From: Calliopsis andreniformis
Taxonomy: Eukaryota; Arthropoda; Insecta; Hymenoptera; Andrenidae
DNA: 64,000 bases
Direction of reading: 5' to 3'
NCBI RefSeq assembly: GCF_051401765.1
Contig: NC_135071.1
Coordinates: forward strand, 10,332,961 to 10,396,960
In this document: piece after piece, positions 51,301 to 64,000 of the stretch
How positions within the stretch are numbered: the stretch's first letter is position 1
Layout of the letters: every line of letters starts with the position of its first letter
Notes under the pieces: generated by a model
Seen by the model: the letters and a program-made list of their open reading frames with translations, nothing else
What the model was told of the DNA's origin: nothing
Databases searched by the model: none
Made by a program: the position numbers and the translations under genes

Positions 51301-54300
51301 ATGTATAAACTTAAAATAACTATCTCCTACTACATTTGAAGCAATGTGATTTGCCAGTAATACTGTATCTTTATTAATAAGTACAACATAGTTCTTGACT
51401 CGTATATCTTGAAACAATAGTTCATTACTGTTTAAGGTAGAAACACTCGTTTTTCGTCGTTCTGTTTCAACGGTGAATCGATTATTTTCATTATTATAAG
51501 TAATATATTCTCTTCGTATATTCATGAAGTCGTTTTTACAATTCCTGCTAGAAAAGATCTGTGTAACTATTTTTGGATAAGACTTATGACTCTGGTCGGA
51601 AACATTTAAATTAACTATAAGTTTAAATAAGGGGAATATATTTCTTAAACTTTCTAAATTTAACAATTGGAATATTGCGATAGATTTTGCTATTCTATTC
51701 TTCATTGATACTGAAAGCTCTTGTCTTTTGCGATTAAATTTATCTTCACTCATTATTCCACTGATTGTACTATCTTGGAAGGTACTTCTGGTCCATAATT
51801 TGCTAATAGATGCAGAGTCAGAAGAAAATTCAGTAGAACATTGCGTCGTTTCACTTTGCATTTTTGTCCTTTCATTTCGAGTAATATTTGCTGATATTGT
51901 TTCGTCAACATATTCTCGTGAAATATTTATCGATCTACTATTTTGTACACTACACTCTGATCTATTATTTTCTGTATTTATATTTACAAGTGTTTTTATA
52001 TTCTTTGTATCTTCGTTACAACTATTTCCCATATCTGTTATACGTATAGTTGAGATATTTTGCAAGTCAGTTGACATATTAGGTCTATCGTTCTGTGCAT
52101 CACAATATTCTTCTTGTTTCAAAGCAATCAAATTTCTATCATCAACGGATTTAACTTGTATAGTAGCTTTGGTGAATTGTTTGTCCGTATTTGATACCTC
52201 TATGTTACCAACTTCATGTATCGATGATGTACATGTCTCTTTTATTGTGTCTGATATAGAACAAGTGACACTGCTTGATTTATTATGAAAATTTCTAATA
52301 TTTTGATCATTATCTTTTTCTAACTTGAGTACATTATCAGAGTCATCTGTATCATTTGATTCTACAGTACTGACTTTAAAATTCAAATCAGGTATAAGAT
52401 CTGCCTCAGATGAGACAACAGGTTTAGGTAAAGGTACGATACTTGCTGATTCAACAACTGAAACACGAAATCTAGATGACCCACTTGCAGTAGAAGTGAG
52501 ATAAGTAGATGGTGATTCAGAGGAGAGAGTAACTGAGGGCGACAAAGGTGCAGTGAATTCTGTAGAACGTAATGTTTCTGGAACTCGGGACACCACAAAC
52601 CGACTTCGAGAAGGAGTCGGTACTGGACTGGTTATTGGTGAAGAGTTTGGACTAAGGGCTGGGGAACGAAGACGTCCTCCATTAATACGTTTCGGTTCGA
52701 AGAATGACTGCCTCGATTCGTCACTTTGTATTGGTATCACGGTTGGTAAAGAACATGGCAGTGTTTGGCAAGTAAGCGAAATTTTACGAGAATTTGTGCC
52801 ACACAGACTGTTATGATATGAATTTTCGGAACCTTCACCGTTTTCTTTTATAATACGATTCTGCTCGTTTTGTGAACAACAAAGTTGAATCTCAGCTACA
52901 AGCTGCATGTACTGATGCAAAGTCTCGGTCACGCTACCCTATTTTTAAACATACGAAAATATTATACTACAGAAAATATTCTGTAACACTAAATATTTGT
53001 GTATAATATTATGAAATTATTTACTTACTACTTTTCTAAATTTGGGATTCTCATCCAAATCTATTTTAGTAATATTTTTATTTTCTTTCATAGCAGAACA
53101 AAGAGTTTCCATTCCAGTTAGTTGTATATCATTATTTCGTAGGTCTATCCTCTAAAATAATAGAATAGACTTAATTAATAATTAATTTTGCAGAATAGTT
53201 TGTCATTTTCTTTATATATTATATAGAAATGTTTATTTACTTGTAAAATCGTATTTATTTTAATTATTTCAGATAGTGTAACAATTCCGTCGCAAGTAAG
53301 ATCAATTGATTGCATTCCCAATTGTAATAAAACATGATTTTTTTCCAATGCCTCTTTTATAGTAAATATTAATTCATCAGTTAACATGTTTTTTCCAATA
53401 TTCAATGTTTCTATTGTTTTAGATAAAGCCTATACACAGAAATAGTATAAATATATATGAGTATTATAACAGAAAATAGCTTGTAATAAAACTATAACCC
53501 AATCATGTATAATTATAATGATCAATAAAATTACATACTATAATACGTGCAAAATAGGGAGATGATTTTTTTGTAAGTTGATTATTCCATAATACTAATA
53601 TATTTAAGCCTTTACCATCCTTATCCTCATTTATTTGATTAATGAGACCTTCTAAGATATCACGTACACCATCGTCTTGAATATTATTGTTACTAAAAAC
53701 ATATTAATAAAAAATAATTACTAATATCAATTCATGAAGTACTAATAAAAAACAACTAAAAATCTTCTACTTTAATCCATACCTAATATCAAGTAATTGT
53801 AAGTGATTATTAAATCTGAGGAGAGAGCCAATCTGTATTGCATCATAAAAATCTAGATCATTATCAGCTAAATACAGTTCCCTTATTCCTTTGTTCATTT
53901 TTAATGCTGCAACTGATGGAAAATAAAATGATTACCGATTATACAGAACTGATTGCATTTCAAATCAAAATTTCTGTATAAAATTAATTGAATGTTGTTA
54001 GTAATTAAATTGACATAACTATATTACCTAATACATACCTAGTGTGACGATAGATCTTCCTGAAAGCCCACAATTTTCTAATTTTAATATATGTAGATGG
54101 CAGACTAATCGTAATGCACGACTCAGGATATTCATGTATTGCTCATTAAGTATTACACTCTTAGCTTCAAGATGTTCCAAACATTGGGCCTAGAGCAAAT
54201 AATAGTTACATTAATTATATATTAAATAATACATAACTACAATTTGAACATGTCATATGTAATAACACAGCTGCTTTCGATATTTTTTGTAACTATATTA

Positions 54301-57300
54301 AATCAAGTTATTGATGAAACTAATACTAATACTAATATAGTTAATTATAAAACAGAAGTGCCCTCATCATAGTTATGCATTTCACGCTGGTTCATAGTTA
54401 TAATATTTTTTCGTTAACTACAAGCTTTCAATTCCTGATGGTTATCTGAATCATTCTCATTAGCGTTTTATTTTTTCATACGAAGGACGTGGGAACATTG
54501 CTCGGAAGAGTTTAATGCTTTAAAAACAATGATAGGAATAGGCATTCACTAGTGAAATGTTAAGTTCTATGCTTATCATTAAATCTTCATAGAAGTTATA
54601 GAAATCAATTTTTAGCATTCTTCGAATGGAGATAATAATATATGATATAATTTGAATTAAAAATTGATTTACAAACTTCGATAATTATTTTATCACTTTT
54701 ATGTAAGTTTTATTGATAATGTGTGAAGCATTTATTTATGTTACTTTCATGAAGATTTAATACAGACATTAAAAGTTTGGCATATTCTCCGATGGACGCG
54801 TATTCATATTATTGTTTTTGTGGTTCCATTATTCTCATACCCGTGAAGCGCCTAAATCAATTATTACAGAAGCCAATGGAGAATGAAGAAATTTCGCCTA
54901 CCTCCCTTATTAATTGTAATTCAACTGATCCCATTATGTTACAGTTACAAAGGGTTTATTAAGAAGGGATTACTATATATAGTACATTCCCACCACTTTC
55001 TTGGTTTTATTAGGGCGAGTGAAGACCCTTTGGACTGCGCAACCTATAGCAAAATATTTTGCTATAGCAAAATTTGAGTAGAAAACGGTTATAAAAATAA
55101 ATTTAGTTAAAAAAATCACCCTAATCTATCTATTACATTTAATGATATCAATAGATGATTATCATTCTTTGGTTAGTCAATGTAAATCGAGTAATACTGA
55201 CTACATAAGGTGAAAGATCTGTTATTAAATCTTATTTTGCTGGCTTTCTATACCATAAGGTACGAACATCTAATGAGTCTAACTATAATCGAGCACCTCT
55301 GTAATTCAAAAACTGTTATTTAAAAAATATGTATTCTGCATACCTTTCTTATCATATTTGCACATGCTTGCCAACCGTGAAGACCAATGTTAGGATTAAA
55401 TGAAATATTTAAATGTTTTGTAGATTCGTAGTATTCTAGCATATCAAATAATATCACAGAACTCTGTAATTATAATTATACAACCATAAATAATTATAAT
55501 TGAATAATTTTGTAACAGAATTGTAACTTAAAGAAGGTTACCTCATCATTTAATGATGTTGCTTCTAAGTCAATTTTACTAAATTGGATTCTCTTAAAAA
55601 TTTCTTCCAATGACTCACAGTGATTAGGATCCAACATCTGTCCTTTTAAGTTAAATTCTTCACTGTATTTGCTAGATACATCTAAACCCTGTATAGAGAA
55701 ATGTTAGTTACTATAAACATTCATAATTATATTCTTTAATAAATATATAATCATAATATTTGTATGTATTAAAATTAATATATTATAGAGCGCAATACAC
55801 TTTGTATATTACTTGTTTATTCTTGTACATTAATGGTGTATGCTATAGTCAATTATAAGACAATTCTAAAATCACAAATTGTTGATGAGATGTGGTTTTA
55901 CATAATGATACATACTCGTAATTTTGATACATGGTAAGTATATCAATAAATAGCCAACTATTTCTATTATCAATATTAAAAAAATCTAACTTAAAGTATT
56001 ACATAATTATTAAACAAAAATAAATTTTTACCTCAAGTTGACTCATAACAATTTCCAAAGGATCTGTGTTGTGCTTTTTACAGGACTCCTTGTATGCTGA
56101 GATTAAATCATCACGATTCACATTTTCAGCTGTAAATAGTAGTAATAATACGTCATTATAATGTAAAAGACTTTAAGACAATTAAAAAGTAAGTGATTAA
56201 AAATGTGACTAAAAGATGATATTAAATAAGGTAACAATGCTAAGATAAGAAAGCTATAAAATACATATGTATAAACCTATAGTATAAAAATATAATTAAT
56301 TAATTAAAAGTATAATTTTGTACTTTAACTTGTATTTGCGTTTTATAAATTCTTAATATTTCTTAACACGTTCGCTGCGGTATTCATTGGTGACTCACCA
56401 AATTTTTCATTTGTAGCAATGACTTGATCATTAATTAGTGTCTACATTTCCATTGAATGTTCACCTCACTATCACAACAAAGCAAGTTGATAAATTTGAC
56501 CCTGGAAGCAAAGGATCAAGACGAAATCAACTCCTTAATTTTCTCTTACGAATACAGCCAAATATTTATTTGCATTCTACTTTGATAAGAATCAAATACA
56601 ATTTGACGTGAATGTAAAATATATATTGAAAATCAAGTACATTTTTTTATACCTGAATTTCCTTTCATTTAAAAATCAGCTTCCACTTTTTCTATACATA
56701 CTTGTATAATTCCACAGAGAACGTATTAATGCAATAATATAAATAAAGTTGTAAATTTTACATAGAAGTTATTAAAGTATTCAAATATTTTTATAAACCA
56801 TAAATTTATTTTAGGAAAACTTTATTTAAGAAACTTTTAAATACTTTATTATATTTGAGAAACAGTTAAAAATGTATAAATGTATAAACTAGGAAATTGT
56901 TTATGAAACCTTTTATATTTAAAAATATATACTTAATATATATTTTTTTTTACTAAAAAGCCTATTTTGTTAAGATAATTTAATATTATACTCCAAAAAT
57001 AACCTACAGGTTAATTATATATCCTACATACTTTAATATTGCATCAAACTTATAATTAGTACATGGTCCACATTGTGAAATCTTAAATGTTCTTCATTCA
57101 ACATGACCTATAAAAATACCTAACAGCTTAGTAATATGCTATTACTCTGCAAGTAATTATGAGAGTGAAACTGATAAATTATATAAAATAGTTACAGTTT
57201 CAGGCATGAACTCCTTTAGATTAATATTCAAAGAAATTATAGAATTTCATTTTTATCAGTTAGATTAAAAAAGTTAATTTCTTTTTACTTTTTATTGAAT

Positions 57301-58890
57301 CTTTTAATTTATTTGTAGTAAATCTATACATTTCTTAATTAAAATAATTTAATGCATAATCCTTTGTAAATGTGTTTAAATGTTTATAAATTTAATGGCA
57401 ACAGTAACTTCTAAATTGTTAACATACCTAGCCTTTTACTAATAAACTCTCTAGCATACTATTGGATAAACTAATACAAGAGAAATTATATAACTAGATC
57501 ACTTTATTTTTGATATTAGTAGTACAATTGTTTCTAATCTAATATAACACATACAATTTGAGGATGCTTAATACATTTCTTTTATGTTATCAAGGTCACC
57601 TTGAATATTTCAATTACAATTCTATAAATTCCTTGTATTTATTTATTCATTTTTAAAAAGTAGTTTTTTATCACCAAAGTTACAAAATATAGACATAAGA
57701 GACAATTTTAAATATAGTATTATAATGACTATACATTTACACATTATCAATAATAATATTGTTCGTGTCCTATGAGAAGTCCTATTCAAAGCATTGCTCC
57801 AAAGCTGTTCCACAAGACGTTTTATGAGACACGAGCAACATTAGCATTTGTAAAGATACTTTGAAGGCTGAAATAAAGTGACATGCAATCATTGGAAACA
57901 GATGATGGCAACAACAGTCCATTTATTTCTATCTAATTATATAGAAAAAGATCAAATGTTGTTACTGTCACTTGTTTCTAAGGATTGTATCACAGTTTAT
58001 ACGCAGCTTTACACATATCAAAGTTATAACCATACAATTCTTATACTAAATTCTTATCTACAAAATACAGGTCTTTCAAAGTCTTCCTAATAACTTAAAA
58101 TTATACGTTATAATGATTGCAAAAACTTGGAATATTTTGTATTTACAGAATTACAATAACCAAAAAGATCAGATATTTCTAGTTCACAATGCAATTAATA
58201 CAGGTATAAGTATTCAAAATAGCTTGTTTTTTGAATACTTTTCGCGCTACATTTTCAGCTCTGATGGTGGAAAAGGTCTATTACGCTATCTGTTAAAAGT
58301 ATAATATCAAATAGCACTAAGATGTACATATAAGATTGCATTTGGTAAGCTAAAGGTGACCTTGAAAAATAAGAAAACCAGAAAAAGTTTAATATAAAAT
58401 TAGTTTTGTATATGTTTCTAATCTAAGTATCTGAAAATAAAAGATTTTCAGATCCATCTGCTAACGCCAAAGATAATTAAGGGGGCCAAGTTGTACAATT
58501 CACTCTGCGTATTGCAAATGTAAAGAAAGAAGAACAAATCAATGAGATGCATTTGCACCAAGGAACGAATATAAAGTCTTTAGAAATCAAAGTATTGTTC
58601 TCACCATGTTTCCAAGGATCGGTCGGCTCCAAGTATCCCGTAACCAAGAAATTATCATTTGCTGGAAAACTCACACGTCGCGGAGGCCGTTTCTTGGATA
58701 GGGCCAAAGCACTCCGCAATTTTCTGCCATCAATTATTATGTAGGGTGAGAGTGGAATATTGCCTGTACCAAATCTGGATCTCCTGGTTGTGTGGGATAT
58801 CGTCCTCGGAGGAAGTAGTTCAGGATCATCCTCGATGCTTGTAAGCGAATTCTCGCAAACCTGCGTTACCGAATTCGCTCCTTCGCTCAT
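48387..58890 (-). CDS. PPP1R37: PPP1R37: PP1 regulatory LRR protein with a very large disordered exon
   Basis: Complement of eleven exons: 58605-58890, 56032-56129, 55542-55688, 55344-55463, 54039-54189, 53783-53912, 53539-53692, 53241-53429, 53029-53151, 49703-52938 and 48387-48576; about 1607 aa. The N-terminus has a PP1-docking RVxF motif (RPPRRVSFPANDNFLVTGYL, then EPTDPWKH), matching human KRVTFP..DPWRH. Next come DDLISAYKESCKKHNTDPLE and ~9 RI-type leucine-rich repeats (HLNISFNPNIGLHGWQACAN, LYLADNDLD, NILVLWNNQLT, TLNIGKNMLTD, RIDLRNNDIQLTGMETLCSA). The 3.2 kb exon starts with a helix (LHQYMQLVAEIQLCC) and then runs ~1060 residues rich in Ser, Thr, Asn and Ile with few family marks. 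The last exon is acidic and ends KYAKYALWRI. The family inhibits PP1. The last junction must use an inner acceptor, since the first AG gives an early stop. Confidence 0.9.
56368..56520. repeat. Degenerate TTAA-type element in PPP1R37 intron 1
   Basis: It begins TTAACACGTTCGCTGCGG, the typical end of piggyBac-like miniatures. About 150 bp later a decayed complement (GGAAGCAAAGGATCAA) follows. The evidence is weaker than for 43202. Confidence 0.4.
57756..57842. repeat. Short imperfect hairpin in PPP1R37 intron 1
   Basis: ATTGTTCGTGTCCTATGAG is mirrored by TTATGAGACACGAGCAACAT, giving an ~87 nt stem-loop with several mismatches. It is pre-miRNA-sized, but the stem is interrupted and I match no known miRNA. 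Confidence 0.3.
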
Positions 58891-59802
58891 ATTAAGAAAA
58901 AATTTCTAGCACATTTTGTCAGCCGAAAGTTACTTTACACACTCATAACACACACACTCACGTATATACACGACACAGCAATATGTCAATATGACTGTCT
59001 GAAAGATCGTTAACGGGCGTACCAAGGTAAATGTCAGCTACTAGTGCATTACATCCGCCATCTTTATTACTGTGTAACAAGTCGACAACTATTAAACTGA
59101 ATTTCAATTTAGAAGCATAAATACGTGCTATTAAACATTGCTGTATTGTACTTAATAATTTTTTTTTAATTATATCTGTTTTAAATGAGGTAATACAAAA
59201 TGATGTGTCTATTAAAAAATTAAATCAATTAGATGTTTGTGTGTGTGTTGATATATGTATACAACAGCCATGTATGCACACTCAATTTAATTGAATCGTT
59301 CCACTCTAGTCAAAAAGAGTAGGTAGCGGAGAAGATTCCCCTTCTCTAACATGGGCCAAGTTCAGGCAATGCGCAAGAAAGATGCGCGTGAAATCATTAG
59401 TTTCGCAGTCATGCGGTGCATGCGGCAATGCACGTCAAATTGTTTATTAACTTATTACAAGAGTCCCAATATGAGTATGCAGTTTGGAACTGATTTGTTA
59501 ACAATTCCGTTGACACTGTCCGTTACTCATGGATAGATAATCATCTTGAATTATATGGATAGATAATTTCATCCCTTGTAAGCTATAATGTGATTCGCTA
59601 TTTTAAATATTTTTACGCATATCGAATTGAATTGTAATTTCACGTCTCCTATTGTAAAATAGAGTGATAGCCAATAATTATAAACTTATCATTTGAAAAA
59701 GTACAGTGACGAAATATATTAGAATACAAATTTGGAAATACAGCTATAAATAATGCAATTTAAAGTGTTTGCATTTGTTTCTTTAAATTACATATATGGA
59801 TA
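58891..59802. other. PPP1R37 promoter side and spacer to SNX14
   Basis: Just upstream of 58890 a GC-richer patch contains a CCGCCATCTT box near 59052, a common promoter element; this is likely the PPP1R37 promoter. A 61-codon plus frame at 59351-59536 has no recognised similarity. Confidence 0.45.
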
Positions 59803-59998
59803 TATAGGGTATTCGATAACAAGTGTCAGAAATTTTAAGAAGTGATTTTACATGTCAAAATAGAACAAAAATCGAGAATGACGTTTAAAATTCGCGGGAA
59901 ATGTGTCTGACTTGGGACCTACCTATGCTACTGTTGACGTGCATAGTCAGACATAGCAAACTCAGTAGAATAAATACCAAATCAGACACATTCATAAA
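59803..59998. repeat. Truncated copy of the 41136-type MITE family
   Basis: It shares ACAAGTGTCAGAAATTTTAA, 'aaatgtgtctgacttgggac' and mirrored GTCAGACATAG / ATCAGACACATT with the full element. The right terminal arm is missing. Confidence 0.65.
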
Positions 59999-60467
59999 AC
60001 TTATCCATTTGTATATTTCCAAGTTGACGTTTATTAAATTATTGGTATATCAAACTTTAAACATCAATTCTTTAATACGAAGTTTTTTCTTATTACATTC
60101 TTGTTATAAAGGAAAAAACAGTCATTTCAAGTCTCTCTTCATATACTAAAAATACAAAATTTATATAATTTTGTTCTTATAAATTTAATTATAAATTTAA
60201 ATAATACAATTTCTTTACACAATTTTCTATCTACATATGTATAATATAGGCTATAGCCTTAAATATTACAGTACATAATATTTCTCAGTTAAAAATTAAT
60301 TACAATAAAACCCATGAGAAATAAGTACTTTTTTTAAAACATTCACAGACTTTGCGTAATCGACGACTGACGACTCACATCAAATTATTACATTATTTTG
60401 TATTACTATACATTATTTTGACTACTTATATATATTTGACACGTTTTCGTAATATGTAATAAACAGA

Positions 60468-63400
60468 TCACAGTTCAGGAAATAGACTCAGCACAATTTG
60501 ATCTAAAAGAACATATACAATATGTTTATTGAGTGGTGCATTTTGTAAAGAATCTAAAGCAGAATCTATTAGCTCCGTCCACGGCTTATATATTCCTATT
60601 AACCAATAAGGAAGTAAATTATGGAGTCCCTTTCTCGCGTTTTCGTAATGAATTTGTGGGTTTTCTTGAGATGCTAGTTCTTTCGTATGAATTCTATCAC
60701 TCATAACTTTTGAATGTAAAAGTTTTATTGCAGTAGCTGCACGACCACTATTCAAAAGTTTCACCAATGCGTTGCGAAGAAGAACACTGATGAACGGATC
60801 TACTTTTGCACGAGTCGAAAAAGCAAACATCCAAACAACTCGCACGATTATCGGTGGCACATGCAATAATCTGTCCACTGAAAGAAAAAACATGAAAATG
60901 TAAAAAAAAAAATTGATTTAACAGTTTCATTTTAACTGTTCATTAAAAAGCTACTCTTAAAAAATTAATTAGTGAATATACAACTAAATGTAAACGACAA
61001 TGATCGTTCCAAGCCTTACATTTTGCTTTTCCGAGATAAAAAATAGTTTATAAAAAATGAAAAACCTACCAGCATCTGCGATAGAAAAGCAAGCGCCTTT
61101 CACGTGAGACCTTTTCGGAGACGATTGGGCCGAAGATGGCGGAGAAGAAGATAACGAAATCTCATTTTTAATATCCACACCAAGATTGTTACCAAATATA
61201 CTGCATGCGAGATCGCGGCGCTTTTTATTTTCTATTTCACCAATGTTTGTTTCGCTTGACATTTCAACCCCAACATCTGCGTACTCGTTTTTGGTATTGG
61301 TAGATGCCAAGAAAAAATTCATAAATTTGTCCAGATTTTGGCCTTTTTCTTTTCTCAATTTATAAGCCATATTTTGATATAAAATACCAATATCTGGTGT
61401 ACTATAGGTCGAATAGCATGGTTTTAAATTCGGCATTGTTAAAAAATTATATAAAAGCTCGCTGCTTCGAAGTACTGGCTTCGAAAGTAACTTTTCTAGA
61501 AAATCCTCGTATCGCTGTTTATTGATCGCTGAAGAAGAATGTGGATTTTTTCGCAATGGTAACGGTGAATCGCTCAACTCTTTGTCGCCATGAAACTCTG
61601 CCAGCTTCGTCCTCAAAGCATAAATATCTTGATCATGACGCAAGACGGTCCAAGATTTTTTTTCTGCGATATCATGTACGGCAATCACGTAAACTGTTTG
61701 ACCGTCTGCAGTATCAACATGCGGAATATTCACTCTCCACGTTGTTAAATCTCTATGTACATTCTCATCCGTACATTTGATTTCACTGTATGATCGTAAA
61801 GAATAATCTACTTCTTCGCCTTGATACATATCTTGAAAAGGCATTCCATCGATCGTCGATGCCCGTAAGGCTCCATCAATTTTTGATAACTGATTGCCAC
61901 TTTTTACAAATGTATTTACAGATCCACTACCGCTGATACTATAAGCACCAATTAAAATTGTTAGTAAAAACTTGTACATCAAATTTGTTCCTTGAATAAC
62001 ATTTTTTTACATGTGTACAACATTCGTATTAAGCGCGTACCTTGTACGAGGAGTTTGTTTAACACGATCCGAGACTGGTTGCGCACACAACAACTCGTAT
62101 AACTGTAAAACCATGCGAGGATTTGTTATCAAATTCAAAACTGTGTGGGCTACCGATTTTTTATTTTCTTACTTGATAACTGTGATGGAACGATGGTAAA
62201 CAAGTGGATTCCAGCAAAGCATGAGCTTCTTGATGCGCTTGATAAAATGGTCGCGATGTCCTTAGTTCTTGGATTTGTTTCGATCCCTTTTCAAGAACTA
62301 AATGCATTAAAGTTTCCAGTTATATTCATAATGTGGAAGATGTTATTCGAATATAGGATAAAATCAGATAAAACAAAACCATGCACATGTTTAATAAAAA
62401 GACTAGAAACGGTGGAGACTTACTTCGTCGTATACCTGTTGATATATCTTCTGGTAAATTTAAGTACTCTGGACCATTAGGATCTAGGTAAATCGAATAC
62501 ATACTTCGAATATCAGTATATAAATTGTTCTCAGCATTCTCACTCATGTCTGGATTCAGCATACGCTTACTGAGGTCGTCTAAAAACAAATACAAAATTT
62601 TCTCGTTTTTTCAACATATAGGCATTGTAAGAAAATTTTATCATAGAGTTTCCACATTCTACAGAAATCTATTTACCAATATCCAAGCAAAATTGAAAGA
62701 GATTCATAGGTCCAGTTTCTTTGATATGCTGCATGAATTTGTACAATAATCGAGGATCGTTCAAAACTTCATCTAACGAGGGTTTCAGACGATCGTATGT
62801 AATTTTTGGCATCGACGGAGTTGTCATCCAATGTTGCAGCATTGGTACATTGACAGTATCTGAGTTATTGGAAACTGAATTATCACGATGGGTCGATAAT
62901 ATTATCAACATATTTATATTCTCTGGATCAGCGATAGCGTCTATCGCAGGCAAAAGAATCCAATTCGCTAGAATCTCACGAAGTATGACCTAAAAATATA
63001 AATAATAGATATTCGTGTAAATGAAGGTAATTGTTAAAACAACTGATTAAGAAAGAAGTAGATTATAATTTACCTTGTTGTTAGTAGATACATGTATGGC
63101 AGGAAGTAAATACGGCATAATAGCTGTAACTACTCCTCGAAGATAATTCAATTCCGCCTCGCGCGAATAGGCTGCTGGATGAATTTCATGACCAAAATAA
63201 TCGATTGCACGATCCCGAAAATGAGAAGCGTCGGAAATATTTTTTATCTTGGGACGTAAAGCTTTCCAGTCTTGTGCATGTTGTAAAATCAATGGAATTA
63301 ACTGGTTAAAGATGACATTGGTTACATCTGTACGTAACAACCGAACTGCAATATTCTTTGATGCCGTAGCAGTTGCCAGTCGAAGCTGTTGTACAAAAGC

Positions 63401-64000
63401 TTCATTCGTTGAAAAGTCAGAATACCATGTACAAACATATTTTTTTAATATATCTTCAAGTAACTGTAGAAAAGAATTATGAGTGTGGAAATTGTTACAA
63501 AGCTGTGGCTGTTACTACAACCTAATGCAAATTTAAAAACAGAAACATGATTTACTTGTTCTAAAGCATGGTCGACATCCTTTGGTATTTTTACTTTAGT
63601 TAAATGAGGTAACAATTTATGTCTTTTGCAACCATTGTTACTGCATATACTACATGGATCTTTAATTTCATATGTTGTATTAAATGTGTCACTTATGGCA
63701 TTTAAATTTACCAATATCATATTAACGTGCTGTAATATAGCGAGGCCATAATAACTGCTCATTACATATAAACAACATACAATAAATAACCAGACGACAC
63801 TGAAACATTTAGAAACATATAATCTTTATTAAGTAATATTAGGAAAAGTAATAAATTAAAGTAAATACATATAAGTAAATACATATAGGTTATAATATTA
63901 TTAAACATTATTTTCTATAATTTGTATAAAAAAGGAATATTAACAAAATAATTTACAAGAAATATGGACAAAATGAAACATTTACCTTTTAAATATAAGT
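60468..64000 (-). CDS. SNX14: SNX14, PXA-RGS-PX-nexin sorting nexin, 5' partial
   Basis: Complement of exons 63986->64000 (tentative), 63556-63799, 63074-63463, 62677-62989, 62424-62579, 62173-62297, 62041-62102, 61070-61938 and 60468-60877; about 855 aa from 63798. Order: a hydrophobic helix (VVWLFIVCCLYV), the motif DPCSICSNNGCKRHKLLPHL (human [20 protein letters not shown]), PXA (LLEDILKKYVCTWYSDFS, AELNYLRGVVTAIMPYLLPA), RGS (LLYKFMQHIKETGPMNLFQF), PX (TTWRVNIPHVD, ALRTKLAEFHGD, RYEDFLEKLLSKPVL) and the nexin C-terminus (LNKHIVYVLLDQIVLSLFPE then L). SNX14 is an ER-anchored protein at lipid droplet and endolysosome contacts, and its loss causes ataxia in humans. All junctions keep phase. 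The start lies beyond the right edge. The 63986 exon rests on one donor and four residues only. Confidence 0.94.

Noticed and set aside
51728..52288. 186-codon plus-strand frame
   Set aside because: It lies wholly antisense to the PPP1R37 large exon, with no splice or family support; it is a shadow frame.
1..64000. tRNA genes, CRISPR arrays, telomeric TTAGG repeats
   Set aside because: I looked for B-box GGTTCGANNCC on both strands, for regularly spaced repeats and for TTAGG runs, and found none.

Overview
This is a window of an AT-rich animal genome, almost certainly an insect and most likely a hymenopteran (ant, bee or wasp). Genes are split by spliceosomal introns, many of them 70-150 bp, with GT..AG borders. 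The encoded proteins match conserved animal families, and exon GC stands well above the intergenic background. The hymenopteran placement is an inference from gene content and base composition. No bacterial, organellar, CRISPR or tRNA feature was seen. By joining exons by hand (GT/AG borders, reading phase, family alignment from memory) I rebuilt ten protein-coding genes.

Layout. 25-686 (+): 3' end of SART3. 1145-3071 (-): a membrane-anchored AA15-type copper lytic polysaccharide monooxygenase. 8464-9303 (-): a small three-exon gene resembling SKA2. 13542-17071 (+): MED26, with a CpG-rich promoter and a long first intron. 21001-22855 (+): an R-Ras2-type GTPase, orthologue of fly Ras64B. 22856-30373: a 7.5 kb gap with repeats, GC islands and a few orphan minus-strand exons that I could not assign. 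30374-33485 (+): an SLC16 monocarboxylate-type transporter. Then four minus-strand genes in a row: RGS7 (36956-39607), TAPT1 (41877-45770), PPP1R37 (48387-58890, with one 3.2 kb low-complexity exon) and SNX14 (60468 to beyond the right edge).

The genes do not form a pathway. They are mostly housekeeping or signalling genes: snRNP recycling, transcription Mediator, mitosis, Ras, G-protein shutdown, ER and lipid contact, PP1 regulation, and one cuticle/chitin-related oxidase. Between and inside them lie several short non-autonomous inverted-repeat elements. These include a ~0.4-0.5 kb family (1991 and 34408), a family seen three times (9743, 41136, 59803), piggyBac-like TTAA elements (43202, perhaps 56368) and one near-perfect 60 bp-arm hairpin (6225-6378).

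I found no convincing new multi-gene system. The best leads are the orphan spliced exons at 26978-27160, the long hairpin at 6225, the MITE families, the lineage-expanded PPP1R37 exon and the tethered LPMO.
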